Assembly: GCF_016648105.1 (NCBI RefSeq)
Contig: NZ_JACVVE010000010.1
Coordinates: 1 to 64,000, forward strand
Origin: Pseudomonas sp. S31
GTDB taxonomy: Bacteria; Pseudomonadota; Gammaproteobacteria; Pseudomonadales; Pseudomonadaceae
DNA: 64,000 nucleotides
Direction: 5' to 3'
This document shows, one piece after another, positions 1 through 9,544 of this stretch. How positions within the stretch are numbered: position 1 is the stretch's first letter; each line of letters starts with the position of its first letter. A program made the translations under genes and the position numbers. A model generated the notes under the pieces. That model saw only the letters and a list, made by a program, of their open reading frames with translations. It searched no databases and was not told the origin of the DNA.

Positions 1-50
1 GCGCCGCAAGCAGGGCCAGAGGTGGCGCTGCTGACCGAGTTTTCATTCAT
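1..50 (-). CDS. Hypothetical protein, N-terminus only (cut by window start)
   Basis: Only the first 16-17 codons are inside the window. The ATG at 50-48 follows an AAGGA motif on the minus strand at a normal spacing and overlaps the end of the upstream small gene by eight bases, which suggests translational coupling. A second ATG at 46-44 opens another frame and cannot be excluded as the true start. Nothing can be said about function from so few residues. Confidence 0.35.
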   Translation of the reverse strand, partial: MNENSVSSATSGPACG

Positions 51-246
51 GAGTGGATTCCTTGTTTTCGATCAGTGCTTGCCTTGAGGCGACTCCCCAA
101 CTGAGGTTTTGCTCGAAGCTGACGAGCTCGCGGGTTAAGCGAAAAAGTGCGCTCACTGCCTCCGAGAGTGAGAACGACACCACCTGGAAAAGCCAATCAC
201 CAACCAGGGGCTGGAAGGTGGAGCGCAGGTTGGGTTGGGTAGCCAC
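43..246 (-). CDS. Small hypothetical protein, 67 aa
   Basis: I do not recognise this protein. The preferred start is GTG at 246-244, because a strong AGGAGG lies just upstream on the minus strand (spacing is short, about four bases); the longer open frame upstream has no such signal. The product has a hydrophobic centre around WLFQVVSFSLSEAVSALF, which could be an amphipathic or membrane-associating helix, and a charged C-terminus. It overlaps the next minus-strand frame at the window edge by eight bases, so the two are probably co-translated. It may be a real small gene or a chance frame; the good ribosome-binding site and overlap favour a real one. Confidence 0.4.
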   Translation of the reverse strand: MATQPNLRSTFQPLVGDWLFQVVSFSLSEAVSALFRLTRELVSFEQNLSWGVASRQALIENKESTHE

Positions 247-1607
247 GATTCCTCCTAAAAAATTTTTGGAAATACACAGACGCGGTGAACATCTGCGTGG
301 TAATGGGTTGCTGTAGATCCCGTACATGAAGGACAACGAGGACGCTATCAACGCACACCAACAAGTTCAGACGCGGCGGATGCAAAACTTGCGCAGTCAC
401 TTTCGGATCACTGAGTGAAATCAGACTGCCAGTTGCTGTTGCGAGGTATCACCACTGGTTTCGATGCCGTATTTTTCCCTCGGGCTCATTCGAAAACAGT
501 GGTGGACTAATTTCAGCATGTTCTGGAGTCGCTTTCGTCGTTGCGCATCGGTGATTGAATATCAGAAAATCCCTCGCCGGAGGGGCGTTGTTGAAGATGC
601 CCGAGATAGGATGCGATATCCACATGGGGCGACTGCATCAGATCGAAAACAGCACCGGCTCATAGCTACACTCTTCTTTCGTCCCAGCTCTTCGAGGCAT
701 GAGGCGGGGCCGTGCGGCGGCATCGCGGTTTTGCACGTGGGATTCGTGAAGTCGGTGCGCAACTGAATGGCAGGGTGTGTGGGATAGGCCCTCTCGTAGC
801 CAGCATGCTTTTGCTGGCCTGGGTTGGCCAGGGCCTTGTACGGATAGATCGGCGCCATTCGGGAAAGCCCTGATGGGTCGAAAGCTGGTGCATGAGTATC
901 CACAGAATATGCCCCTCCTCGAACTTGATGATAGTGCACTATTGAAAAGTTCTGAAACTGTCGTTGTAGGAAAATTCCAATTGCACATGTGGTTTTTTCT
1001 TCAGGCTAAGATTATTCCTACGCTGCGATTTTAGTTTGACGGCTTTGCTGTTTTCGATCTTTTGGGGTTTAGGGTGACCATAGCGCAGTTCGAGGCTCAC
1101 TGGTCGAATTTAAACTGTAAGTTAATATTGGTTGTCTCTCGTGGCCGATACTTTAGCCTTGGCAGGTAAGGTCGGTATTAAGCTTTTCTAAAACCTTGTG
1201 CATGAAGGGCTGTGGGCCTGCTCCTTCACCTTGCTTTTGGTGGTCGTGCCTTGCTCGGCTGGGTGGGGGGGCTGCGTCATGCTTGGAAGCCGAACGTCCG
1301 CGATTCGCTGCCCTCGAGATGGAGCCCAGCCTTCGCTTTGTGTAGGACTGAGATCAGAAGCAGGCGGGGGCGTGAGCAATCACCACGCGCACCGAGCCTG
1401 TAGCAACGTCGCGTGGATCTGGGGAGATGGCCGCAGCAGTAAGCTGAGCGTCGTAGGCATTGGTCGATGTTCCGACTGCTCAGTCGGGGAATGCTCAATG
1501 GTCGTACGTAGACGAGTGAGGATTTGACCTACAAGGATTTCGCCATGCCAAGCCCCTTGCTCGATTCCGCTGGCCTGCAAGTCGGCATGACGCAGTCGAA
1601 CTGAGCC
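247..1607. other. About 1.36 kb with no convincing gene
   Basis: Open frames here overlap each other on both strands, lack ribosome-binding sites and show composition unlike the flanking genes. The longest (562-939 and 638-988, minus strand) are arginine-, cysteine- and proline-rich translations typical of non-coding DNA. A very short frame at 1543-1605 plus has a good AAGGA but only about 20 codons. The stretch at 1000-1200 is AT-rich compared with the rest of the window. It may be decayed coding DNA or a dispersed non-coding repeat; no insertion-sequence ends were recognised. Confidence 0.5.
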
Positions 1608-2123
1608 TCAGGCCCAGTAACCGAACGCCAGCAGCGCCGCGACCCCAAGCCCGACCGCCACGGAACACCCGCCCAACGACAGCGCCGCACGCCCGTTCCT
1701 GTACCAACCGTCCTGCCCCAGCTCCCGCGCGGGAGCCAGCAATTGCCGCCAGCGCAGCTCGGTGTCGTGAAACGCCTGCAGGTGTGCCAAGTCGGCATCC
1801 AGCCAGCGGCGGAAGTCGATGCGCTCGCAAGTGGTGGCTTCGGGGCTCTGCAGGCGGATGTACCATTGCGTGGCCACGTCGGCCAAGCTGTCGCCCCGCG
1901 GGCGAGCGGTCTGCAGGGCCTGGTTCATGTGCCGCTCGATACTGCGCAGCGGCAGGTCGAGGCGGCTGGCGATGCTGGCGAAATCGAGCTGATCCAGGCG
2001 ATTGAGCAAAAACACCTGCTGCACGCGCCGTGGCAGGCGCTTGAGGCCATGCAGCAGGGCATCGTCGACCACGTGCTCGGCGGAGGGCGTGGGGTGCTCG
2101 AGGGGCAGCAGCAGACGGCTCAT
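1608..2123 (-). CDS. Small hybrid protein: sigma-70 region 4-like plus FecR N-terminal (DUF4880) domain and a C-terminal membrane segment
   Basis: The 171-residue product starts at the ATG at 2123, preceded by AAGGAG; the frame extends 13 codons further upstream without a better signal. Residues about 15-75 (LKRLPRRVQQVFLLNR ... LDFASIASRLDLPLRS) resemble the helix-turn-helix region 4 of FecI-type ECF sigma factors. Residues about 80-130 (ATQWYIRLQSPEA ... FRRWLDADLAHLQAF) match the N-terminal DUF4880 domain of FecR anti-sigma proteins. The last 25 residues form one hydrophobic helix ending in FGYWA. Sigma region 2 and the FecR periplasmic domain are both missing, so it cannot act as a normal sigma factor or signal-transducing FecR. 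A role in modulating iron signalling is inferred from the domains and from its place next to a Fur-controlled small RNA. Confidence 0.75.
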   Translation of the reverse strand: MSRLLLPLEHPTPSAEHVVDDALLHGLKRLPRRVQQVFLLNRLDQLDFASIASRLDLPLRSIERHMNQALQTARPRGDSLADVATQWYIRLQSPEATTCERIDFRRWLDADLAHLQAFHDTELRWRQLLAPARELGQDGWYRNGRAALSLGGCSVAVGLGVAALLAFGYWA

Positions 2124-2305
2124 GGACAGCTCCTTGCTCGAAAAAGGGAGGGGTGGGGGCATCTTCCTTGACGCGAAATCAGCTTAGGCGAAACGAGATT
2201 GATTCTCAAGTGCTGATTCCGCAAAGATTTGTAATGAGCGTTCACGCCCTGACACACTTTTGCTATCATGCCGGCCATCAACGATCTTCATTAGCCTGAA
2301 GAGCC

Positions 2306-2334
2306 AAAAAAAAGACCCGGCAAAAAGCCGGGTC
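2306..2334 (-). terminator. Intrinsic terminator of prrF
   Basis: An 8-bp perfect stem (GACCCGGC / GCCGGGTC) with a five-base loop is followed on the minus strand by eight T residues. It is preceded by a second T run, so it might also stop transcription on the plus strand, but the minus-strand tail is stronger. Confidence 0.92.
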
Positions 2335-2416
2335 AAAAACCGTGATTAGCCTGATGAGGAGATAATCTGAGAGCGACCTAAGCTCCAGGTTATCCAGCGG
2401 ATCTCGCGATCAGCTG
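2306..2416 (-). ncRNA. prrF: PrrF iron-responsive small RNA
   Basis: The minus strand contains the conserved PrrF core, including CAGATTATCTCCTCATCAGG followed by CTAATCACGG and the terminal GACCCGGC hairpin. It is bounded upstream by a Fur-box promoter and downstream by an intrinsic terminator, giving an RNA of about 110 nt. In pseudomonads PrrF is made when Fur is de-repressed by iron starvation and, with Hfq, represses mRNAs of iron-rich proteins such as succinate dehydrogenase, aconitase and SodB. Only one copy is in this window; the tandem arrangement of P. aeruginosa is absent. The 5' end is placed from the promoter elements and could be off by a few bases. Confidence 0.92.
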
Positions 2417-2421
2417 AGTGC

Positions 2422-2450
2422 AATAATAATCGTTATCATTTGCAAGTCAA
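2422..2450 (-). promoter_or_regulatory. prrF promoter with overlapping Fur box
   Basis: On the minus strand a TTGACT (2450-2445) is followed after 16 bases by TATTAT (2428-2423), giving a -35/-10 pair. The AT-rich AATGATAACGATTATTATT (2440-2422) lies over the spacer and -10 and matches about two thirds of the 19-bp Fur consensus. Fur-Fe(II) binding here would block RNA polymerase. The next feature downstream on that strand is the PrrF RNA. Confidence 0.85.
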
Positions 2451-2521
2451 ATGAATTTTCAGTCATTCGCTGAAAATTTTTTCGATGCACCTCCTCGACC
2501 CGGCCCACGGGCCTTTCGCCG

Positions 2522-2863
2522 CTACCTTTCCTTTCCTTCGAATGTTCGCTCGGCCCCTCGCGGTTCGGGCTGTTCTGCGTGTTCCAGCAGGGCTTTGGCC
2601 ATCTCGATCATGTGTACCAATGCCATGGTCAGTTCCCGCGGGTTACCTTCCTGATGAGCAGCGGTGGCGTGGGCCGAGGCGGCAGCGCAGCGGAGCAGGG
2701 CGATGGCGTTGGCCATGATTTCCTCGTGGCTGACATCCTCGTTCAAGGTCCAGATCTTGTGCTGGATGGTCGACAGGGGTTGGGCGGGATTGAGGTAGTA
2801 ATCGAGCGCGCGCCGGGCAGCATCGCTCTCGCTTTCTGTAACGGGCTTTTTCGGGGGTTTCAT
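2522..2863 (-). CDS. DUF6124 family protein, 113 aa
   Basis: The product begins MKPPKKPVTESESDAARRAL and contains ALDYYLNPA followed by a helical region with MALVHMIEMAKALLEH. This is the layout of the small Pseudomonas-specific DUF6124 family: a short basic N-terminus, the RALDYYL segment and a C-terminal helical domain. The family has no established function. The start at 2863 is chosen for the family-like N-terminus and a modest AGG-rich signal upstream; the frame itself is open much further upstream through the divergent gene. It is transcribed away from the XRE repressor across a region of about 130 bp and ends close to the Fur-box promoter of prrF, so read-through could reach prrF. Confidence 0.7.
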   Translation of the reverse strand: MKPPKKPVTESESDAARRALDYYLNPAQPLSTIQHKIWTLNEDVSHEEIMANAIALLRCAAASAHATAAHQEGNPRELTMALVHMIEMAKALLEHAEQPEPRGAERTFEGKER

Positions 2864-2908
2864 CCTGATACCTACGTATGCCAGAGATAGTGAGGGGAGG
2901 CTGATTCT

Positions 2909-2923
2909 AATACTTGTGGTATT
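2909..2923. promoter_or_regulatory. Candidate operator (inverted repeat AATAC-N5-GTATT)
   Basis: A perfect 5-bp inverted repeat with a five-base centre sits between the divergent DUF6124 and XRE/S24 genes. A related, less perfect AATACT ... TATT element follows at about 2942-2959. XRE/S24 repressors commonly bind such paired palindromes in their own control region. Binding by the neighbouring repressor is inference. Confidence 0.45.
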
Positions 2924-2992
2924 TGCTCTGTTTGGAATAAATAATACTGAATGTTTATTGAGCGCCGGGAGGCAGCCCGTATCGTGCCAGCG

Positions 2993-3661
2993 ATGAATAT
3001 GGATAAATGGATTGCCCTCGTCCGTGACCGGCTCGAGGAACTCGATATCTCCCAGGAGCAACTCGCCGAACGCGTCGGGGTTTCCCAGGGCAGCGTGGGT
3101 CACTGGCTCTGCAAACGGCGCCAGCCCAAGGTCGACTCGATGAACCGGGTGTTCGTCGAGCTGGGCATGCCGCACTACCAAGTCAGCATGCAACTGCGGC
3201 TACTGGGGCAGGTAGGCGAGGACAGTGGCCATTACGCGCTCGATGACGAGGACGACGATGTCGACCTGATGCAATACATCGTCTGCTTCCGCTACCCCGT
3301 GCGTGCCTGGAGCGCGCTCGACGAGGTCGAGCCGCAAGTGCATGAGCCGTTCGAGCAGACCGAGTATTTCGCTCAGGGCAAGGCGTTCTGGCTGCCGGTG
3401 GAGAACGATGCCATGAGTTCGGCCAGTGGACGCAGCGTGCCGCAGGGCATGCGCATCCTGGTCGACCCGGGGCGCGAGGCCGAGGCGGGGCGCCTGGTGA
3501 TCGCTCGGCTGCCGGGGAAGAAGGCCATTCTCCGCGAGCTGGCTGAAGAGGGTGGCCAGCGTTACCTGAAGGCGTTGAACAGCAATTACCCGGCACTGCT
3601 GTGCGAGGAAGGCTGCGAGTTCCTCGGCGTGGTGGTGCGGGTGCACGGTAGCTTCGATTGA
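2993..3661 (+). CDS. XRE/S24-type transcriptional repressor (LexA/CI-like)
   Basis: The N-terminal third holds a helix-turn-helix (VRDRLEELDISQEQLAERVG then VSQGSVGHWLCKRRQPKVDS). The C-terminal half is a peptidase S24-like domain: ENDAMSS around the expected nucleophile serine, a VPQG segment, and GKKAILRELAEEG with the candidate catalytic lysine. Phage and SOS repressors of this type self-cleave, while chromosomal relatives such as PrtR control pyocin-like genes or stress functions. The start is uncertain: ATG 2993 is used here, a GTG at 2984 has better spacing from GGGAGG at 2968-2973, and an ATG at 2951 also lies in frame. No prophage or pyocin genes lie nearby, so it may control only the divergent DUF6124 gene and itself. 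Confidence 0.82.
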   Translation: MNMDKWIALVRDRLEELDISQEQLAERVGVSQGSVGHWLCKRRQPKVDSMNRVFVELGMPHYQVSMQLRLLGQVGEDSGHYALDDEDDDVDLMQYIVCFRYPVRAWSALDEVEPQVHEPFEQTEYFAQGKAFWLPVENDAMSSASGRSVPQGMRILVDPGREAEAGRLVIARLPGKKAILRELAEEGGQRYLKALNSNYPALLCEEGCEFLGVVVRVHGSFD

Positions 3662-3687
3662 CCGGGAACTTCGACTGAACGGGCCCA

Positions 3688-3721
3688 GGGTTGGCTGAAA
3701 TGGGACCATCCCAGCCAACCC
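3688..3721. terminator. Hairpin between convergent genes
   Basis: A 10-bp perfect inverted repeat (GGGTTGGCTG / CAGCCAACCC) separates the end of the XRE gene from the end of liuD. There is no T tract on either side, so this is only a probable bidirectional terminator. Confidence 0.5.
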
Positions 3722-3742
3722 AAGTCGGGTTCTATCCCGCAA

Positions 3743-5695
3743 TCATTCCTCCAACTCCACCAGCACCGTTCCTTCGCTGACCATATCCCCTTCCTGGCAG
3801 AACAGCGCCTGCACCGTGCCGGCATGCGGCGCGCGGATACTGTGTTCCATCTTCATCGCCTCCAGCACCACCAAGGCAGTGCCGGCCTCCACCACTTGCC
3901 CCAGCTCGACCAGAACCCGCACGATGCTGCCGTTCATCGGCGCGCCCAGGCCGCCTTGGTGACCATGGCTGGCTTCGGCCGCGCTGATCGGATCGAACGC
4001 TTCGATGGCGTGCATTTCGCCGTCCCAGCGCAGGAACAAAGTATCGCCACGGCGCACCGCCAGGTAGCGGCGACGCAAGCCATCCAGGTCGTGGCACAAC
4101 TGTTCGCCATCCAGCTGCCAAGCCGAGGGCGCGCTGCGCTCCAGGGCGACAGCCTGGTCCTGGCCGCCACTGCTCAGGTGCAGGCTGCTACGGGCCGGCA
4201 GGCCCAGGCGCAGGCCAGCCCGCTCGGCCCACGGCGAGTCGCTGTCGTCAGCACGGCGTTGCCTGGTCTCGCCTTGCAGCCAGGCTTCTGCTGCCGCTTC
4301 CCAGAACGGCGCCGGCAAGGCTTGCGCTGCCGGCAGCAATACCTGCTGGTGGCGGGCGATGAAACCGGTGTCCAACTCGGCCTCGGCAAAAGCGGGATGG
4401 GCGAGGATGCGGCGCAGGAAGCCGATGTTGGTCTTCAGCCCACCGATGGCGAATTCGTCGAGCATCGCCAGCAAACGCAGGCGTGCCTGTTCACGGTCCT
4501 GGCCCCAGGCGATCAGCTTGCCCAACATCGGGTCGTAGAACGGCGACACCACGTCGCCCTCGCTGACCCCGCTGTCCACCCGACGGCCCTCGCCAGGTGC
4601 CGATTCGCGGTACAGCGCCAGGCGCCCGGTGGCCGGCAGGAACTCGTTGGCCGGATCTTCGGCGTACAGCCGCACCTCGATGGCATGGCCGACCAGCGGC
4701 ACCTGTTCCTGGGTGATCGGCAACGGTTCGCCGCAGGCGACGCGGATCTGCCAGGCCACCAGGTCGAGGCCGGTGATCGCCTCGGTGACCGGGTGCTCCA
4801 CTTGCAGGCGGGTGTTCATCTCCATGAAGAAGAATTCGCCGCGGGCGTCGAGCAGGAATTCCACGGTGCCGGCGCCGACATAACCGATGGCCTGAGCCGC
4901 GCGCACCGCCGACTCACCCATGGCCTGGCGCAGTTCGCGAGACAGCCCCGGGGCGGGCGCTTCCTCGACCACCTTCTGGTGACGGCGCTGGATCGAGCAG
5001 TCACGCTCGTTCAGGTACAGGCAGTTGCCGTGCTGGTCGGCGAACACCTGGATCTCCACGTGGCGCGGCTTGAGCACGTATTTTTCCACCAGCATGCGGG
5101 CGTCGCCGAACGATGCTTGCGCTTCGCGTTGCGCCGAGGCCAGGGCGTCGGCCAGCTCGGCTTCGTGCTCGACCACTTTCATGCCTTTGCCGCCGCCGCC
5201 GGCACTGGCCTTGAGCAGCACCGGGTAGCCGATGCGCTCGGCGGCGGCGCGGAAGGTGTCGAGGTCCTGGGCTTCGCCGTGATAGCCCGGCACCAGGGGC
5301 ACGCCGGCGGCTTCCATCAGCGCCTTGGCCGCCGACTTGCTGCCCATGGCGTCGATGGCGCTGGCCGGTGGGCCAAGGAAGATCAACCCGGCGGCCTCGA
5401 TGGCGCGGGCGAAGCCGGCGTTTTCCGAAAGGAAGCCGTAGCCGGGGTGGATGGCCTGGGCGCCACTGGTCTTGGCCGCCGCCAGCAGCTTGTCGACCAG
5501 CAGGTAGCTGTCGGCGGCCTTGGTGCCGCCCAGGTCGACGCGGAGGTCCGCTTCACGGCTGTGCCGCGCGTCACGGTCGGTAGCGCTGTGCACGGCCACG
5601 GTGGTCAGGCCCATGGCCTTGGCGGTGCGCATCACCCGGCAGGCGATCTCGCCGCGGTTGGCGACCAGCAGGGTGGTCAGGGGAGGGCGGCTCAT
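3743..5695 (-). CDS. liuD: Methylcrotonyl-CoA carboxylase, biotin-containing alpha subunit
   Basis: The 650-residue protein has the biotin carboxylase order: N-terminal LLVANRGEIACRVMRTA, the HPGYGFLSEN motif near 83, an ATP-grasp glycine-rich loop KASAGGGGKGMK near 160, and EMNTRLQVEHPVTE near 290. The C-terminal biotinyl domain carries EAMKMEH with the lysine to be biotinylated at about residue 613. With LiuB it carboxylates 3-methylcrotonyl-CoA to 3-methylglutaconyl-CoA in leucine degradation, using ATP and bicarbonate. It is the last gene of the liuABCD operon and overlaps liuC by four bases (ATGA). Acetyl-, propionyl- or geranyl-CoA carboxylase alpha subunits are similar; the operon context decides the call. 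Confidence 0.93.
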   Translation of the reverse strand: MSRPPLTTLLVANRGEIACRVMRTAKAMGLTTVAVHSATDRDARHSREADLRVDLGGTKAADSYLLVDKLLAAAKTSGAQAIHPGYGFLSENAGFARAIEAAGLIFLGPPASAIDAMGSKSAAKALMEAAGVPLVPGYHGEAQDLDTFRAAAERIGYPVLLKASAGGGGKGMKVVEHEAELADALASAQREAQASFGDARMLVEKYVLKPRHVEIQVFADQHGNCLYLNERDCSIQRRHQKVVEEAPAPGLSRELRQAMGESAVRAAQAIGYVGAGTVEFLLDARGEFFFMEMNTRLQVEHPVTEAITGLDLVAWQIRVACGEPLPITQEQVPLVGHAIEVRLYAEDPANEFLPATGRLALYRESAPGEGRRVDSGVSEGDVVSPFYDPMLGKLIAWGQDREQARLRLLAMLDEFAIGGLKTNIGFLRRILAHPAFAEAELDTGFIARHQQVLLPAAQALPAPFWEAAAEAWLQGETRQRRADDSDSPWAERAGLRLGLPARSSLHLSSGGQDQAVALERSAPSAWQLDGEQLCHDLDGLRRRYLAVRRGDTLFLRWDGEMHAIEAFDPISAAEASHGHQGGLGAPMNGSIVRVLVELGQVVEAGTALVVLEAMKMEHSIRAPHAGTVQALFCQEGDMVSEGTVLVELEE

Positions 5696-6507
5696 GGGCG
5701 CGGTTCCTTCTTGTCGTCGGTTTGCCAGGCAGGGCGGCGTTTTTCCAGGAAGGCGCGCAGGCCCTCTTGGCCTTCGGCGCTGACGCGGATGCGGGCGATG
5801 GTGTTTTCGCAGTAGCGGCGCAGCGCCGGGCTGAGCTCGCCGTCATCGACTTCCTGCAGCAGGTCCTTGGTCGCCCGCAGGGCCTGCGGGCTGTTGTGCA
5901 GCAGGTTGGCGACCCAGGCTTCGACCTGGGCCTCCAGTTCATTGGCCGGGTACACCTCGGCCAACAGCCCCAGCTCACGGGCGCGCACGCCACTGAAACG
6001 CTCGGCGGTGAGGCTGTAGCGCCGCGCCGCACGTTCGCCGATGGCCTTGACCACGAATGGGCTGATCACCGCCGGGGCCAGGCCAATGCGTACCTCCGAC
6101 AGGCACAGTTGCGCGTCTTCGGCGCCGATGGCCATGTCGCAGCAAGCGATCAGGCCCAACGCACCGCCAAAGGCGGCGCCTTGCACCACGGCCAGGGTCG
6201 GGGCCTTGAGGCGGTGCAGGGCGTACATCAGCTCGCCGAGCTCATGGGCGTCTTCGAGGTTGCGATTGAAGTCCAGTTGCGCCGACTGCTGCATCCAGGC
6301 CAGGTCGGCGCCCGCACTGAAGTGCCGGCCACGGCCACGCAGCAGCAGAAAGCGCAGGCTGGGGTCTTCGGCAAGTTGGTCGAGGGCGCGGATCAGCTCA
6401 CCGATCATCTGGGCGTTGAAGGCGTTGTTCTTGTCCTCGCGGCTCAGCCACAGGGTGGCGTAGCCGCGCGGGTCGCGAATCACTTCGAGGGTGCTGAAAT
6501 CGCTCAT
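5692..6507 (-). CDS. liuC: Methylglutaconyl-CoA hydratase (crotonase family)
   Basis: The 271-residue product is an enoyl-CoA hydratase/isomerase family member, with REDKNNAFNAQM near the N-terminus, GRGRHFSAGADLAWM forming part of the oxyanion hole, and QGAAFGGALGLIACCDMAI. In the liu pathway it hydrates 3-methylglutaconyl-CoA to 3-hydroxy-3-methylglutaryl-CoA. It lies between the two methylcrotonyl-CoA carboxylase subunit genes, three bases after liuB and overlapping liuD by four, the usual liuABCD arrangement. The HMG-CoA lyase gene (liuE) that would finish the pathway is not in this window. Confidence 0.9.
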   Translation of the reverse strand: MSDFSTLEVIRDPRGYATLWLSREDKNNAFNAQMIGELIRALDQLAEDPSLRFLLLRGRGRHFSAGADLAWMQQSAQLDFNRNLEDAHELGELMYALHRLKAPTLAVVQGAAFGGALGLIACCDMAIGAEDAQLCLSEVRIGLAPAVISPFVVKAIGERAARRYSLTAERFSGVRARELGLLAEVYPANELEAQVEAWVANLLHNSPQALRATKDLLQEVDDGELSPALRRYCENTIARIRVSAEGQEGLRAFLEKRRPAWQTDDKKEPRP

Positions 6508-6510
6508 GGG

Positions 6511-8118
<1,608 letters not shown>

Positions 8119-8136
8119 GTGCGTCGTCCCTCGTGC

Positions 8137-9300
8137 TCAGCGGGTTTCGTTGAACAGTTCGCGACCGATCAGCATCCGGCGGATTTCGCTGGTGCCGGCG
8201 CCGATTTCGTAAAGCTTGGCATCGCGCAGCAGGCGGCCTGCCGGGAATTCGTTGATGTAGCCGTTGCCACCGAGGATCTGGATCGCCTCCAGGGCCATCT
8301 GGGTGGCGCGCTCGGCGGTGTAGAGGATCACCCCGGCGGCATCCTTGCGGGTGGTCTCGCCGCGGTCGCAGGCCTGGGCCACGGCATACAGGTAGGCGCG
8401 GCTGGCGTTGAGCTGGGTGTACATGTCGGCGATCTTGCCCTGGATCAGCTGGAATTCGCCGATGCTCTGGCCGAACTGCTTGCGGTCATGGATGTACGGC
8501 ACTACAAGGTCCATGCAGCTTTGCATGATGCCGGTGGGGCCGCCGGAGAGCACCACGCGCTCGTAGTCCAGGCCGCTCATCAACACGCGCACGCCGCCGT
8601 TGAGCTGGCCGAGGATGTTTTCTTCCGGCACCTCCACGCCATCGAAGAACAGCTCGCAGGTGTTGGAGCCGCGCATACCCAGCTTGTCGAACTTGTTGCT
8701 GCGCGAGAAGCCTTTCCAGTCACGCTCGACGATGAATGCGGTGATGCCGTGGGCACCCTTGTCCAGGTCGGTCTTGGCGTAGATCACATAGGTGTTGGCG
8801 TCGGGACCGTTGGTGATCCAGGTCTTGCTGCCGTTGAGCACGTAGTGGTCGCCGCGTTTCTCGGCGCGCAGCTTCATCGATACCACGTCGGAGCCGGCGT
8901 TGGGCTCGCTCATGGCCAGGGCGCCGATGTGCTCGCCGCTGATCAGCTTGGGCAGGTACTTGAGCTTCTGCTCATGGCTGCCGTTGCGGTTGATCTGGTT
9001 GACGCAGAGGTTGGAGTGGGCGCCATAGGATAGGGCTACGGAGGCCGAGCCGCGGCTGATCTCTTCCATCGACACCACGTGGGCCAGATAGCCCAGGCCG
9101 GCGCCGCCGTATTCTTCGGCCACGGTGATACCGAGCAGGCCCATGTCGCCGAACTTGCGCCACATGTCGGCGGGGAACAGGTTGTCGTGGTCGATCTGCG
9201 CGGCGCGCGGCGCCAGTTCGGTGGCGACGAAGGTGCGCACCTGGTCGCGGAGCATGTCGATGGTTTCGCCCAGGGCGAAGTTCAGGGAGGGGTAATGCAT
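8137..9300 (-). CDS. liuA: Isovaleryl-CoA dehydrogenase
   Basis: The 387-residue flavoprotein has the acyl-CoA dehydrogenase signatures [13 protein letters not shown] near 125 and the C-terminal [20 protein letters not shown]. The position that carries the catalytic glutamate in MCAD is not glutamate here, as expected for isovaleryl-CoA dehydrogenases, where the base lies on another helix. It oxidises isovaleryl-CoA to 3-methylcrotonyl-CoA with FAD, passing electrons to ETF. It is the first gene of the minus-strand liu operon and divergent from an acyl-CoA ligase; two candidate LiuR boxes lie in its upstream region. Confidence 0.93.
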   Translation of the reverse strand: MHYPSLNFALGETIDMLRDQVRTFVATELAPRAAQIDHDNLFPADMWRKFGDMGLLGITVAEEYGGAGLGYLAHVVSMEEISRGSASVALSYGAHSNLCVNQINRNGSHEQKLKYLPKLISGEHIGALAMSEPNAGSDVVSMKLRAEKRGDHYVLNGSKTWITNGPDANTYVIYAKTDLDKGAHGITAFIVERDWKGFSRSNKFDKLGMRGSNTCELFFDGVEVPEENILGQLNGGVRVLMSGLDYERVVLSGGPTGIMQSCMDLVVPYIHDRKQFGQSIGEFQLIQGKIADMYTQLNASRAYLYAVAQACDRGETTRKDAAGVILYTAERATQMALEAIQILGGNGYINEFPAGRLLRDAKLYEIGAGTSEIRRMLIGRELFNETR

Positions 9301-9365
9301 CTGGGGGCACCTTGTTGTTCTTGATATGTGGGTTGAACCGACCTTGCTGCCGTTGCACCGTGCTC

Positions 9366-9452
9366 TGTAGGAGCGGGTTTACCCGCGAAAGCGCCGGCCG
9401 CAACGACGGCGATGACGGGTCGATCGCTTTCGCGGGTAAACCCGCTCCTACA
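9366..9452. repeat. REP-like inverted pair
   Basis: Two arms of 28 bp (9366-9393 and 9425-9452) are perfect reverse complements around a 31-bp centre. They share the core TGTAGGAGCGGGTTTACCCG with four other intergenic pairs in this window. Such pairs are typical of fluorescent pseudomonads. Its place upstream of liuA means the liu leader or promoter region must avoid or contain it. Confidence 0.85.
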
Positions 9453-9494
9453 AGGGGCATCGACCGACCGGCAAGGTAGGTACTGTTTATCACC

Positions 9495-9510
9495 TTTACG
9501 TTAACGTAAA
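9495..9510. promoter_or_regulatory. Candidate LiuR box 1
   Basis: TTTACGTTAACGTAAA is a perfect 16-bp palindrome in the divergent liuA / acyl-CoA ligase region. From memory it resembles the operators reported for the MerR-type branched-chain amino acid catabolism regulator LiuR. The regulator gene itself is not in the window, so the assignment rests on motif and context. Confidence 0.75.
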
Positions 9511-9544
9511 CCTGCCTCGAAGCACTGTCAATCGACTTATGACC

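Noticed and set aside
562..988. Overlapping arginine/cysteine/proline-rich minus-strand frames as genes
   Set aside because: Two phases are open at once, neither has a ribosome-binding site, and the composition is typical of untranslated DNA.
3824..5815. Open frame of 663 codons on the plus strand over liuD and liuC
   Set aside because: It is the antisense shadow of the liu genes. The product is rich in His, Gln and Arg with no family motifs, and liuD on the other strand has all biotin carboxylase motifs.
9366..9452. Intrinsic terminator for the acyl-CoA ligase or liu genes
   Set aside because: It lies upstream of both divergent genes, not at a transcript end, and shares its core with five other intergenic repeats, so it was listed as a REP-like element.
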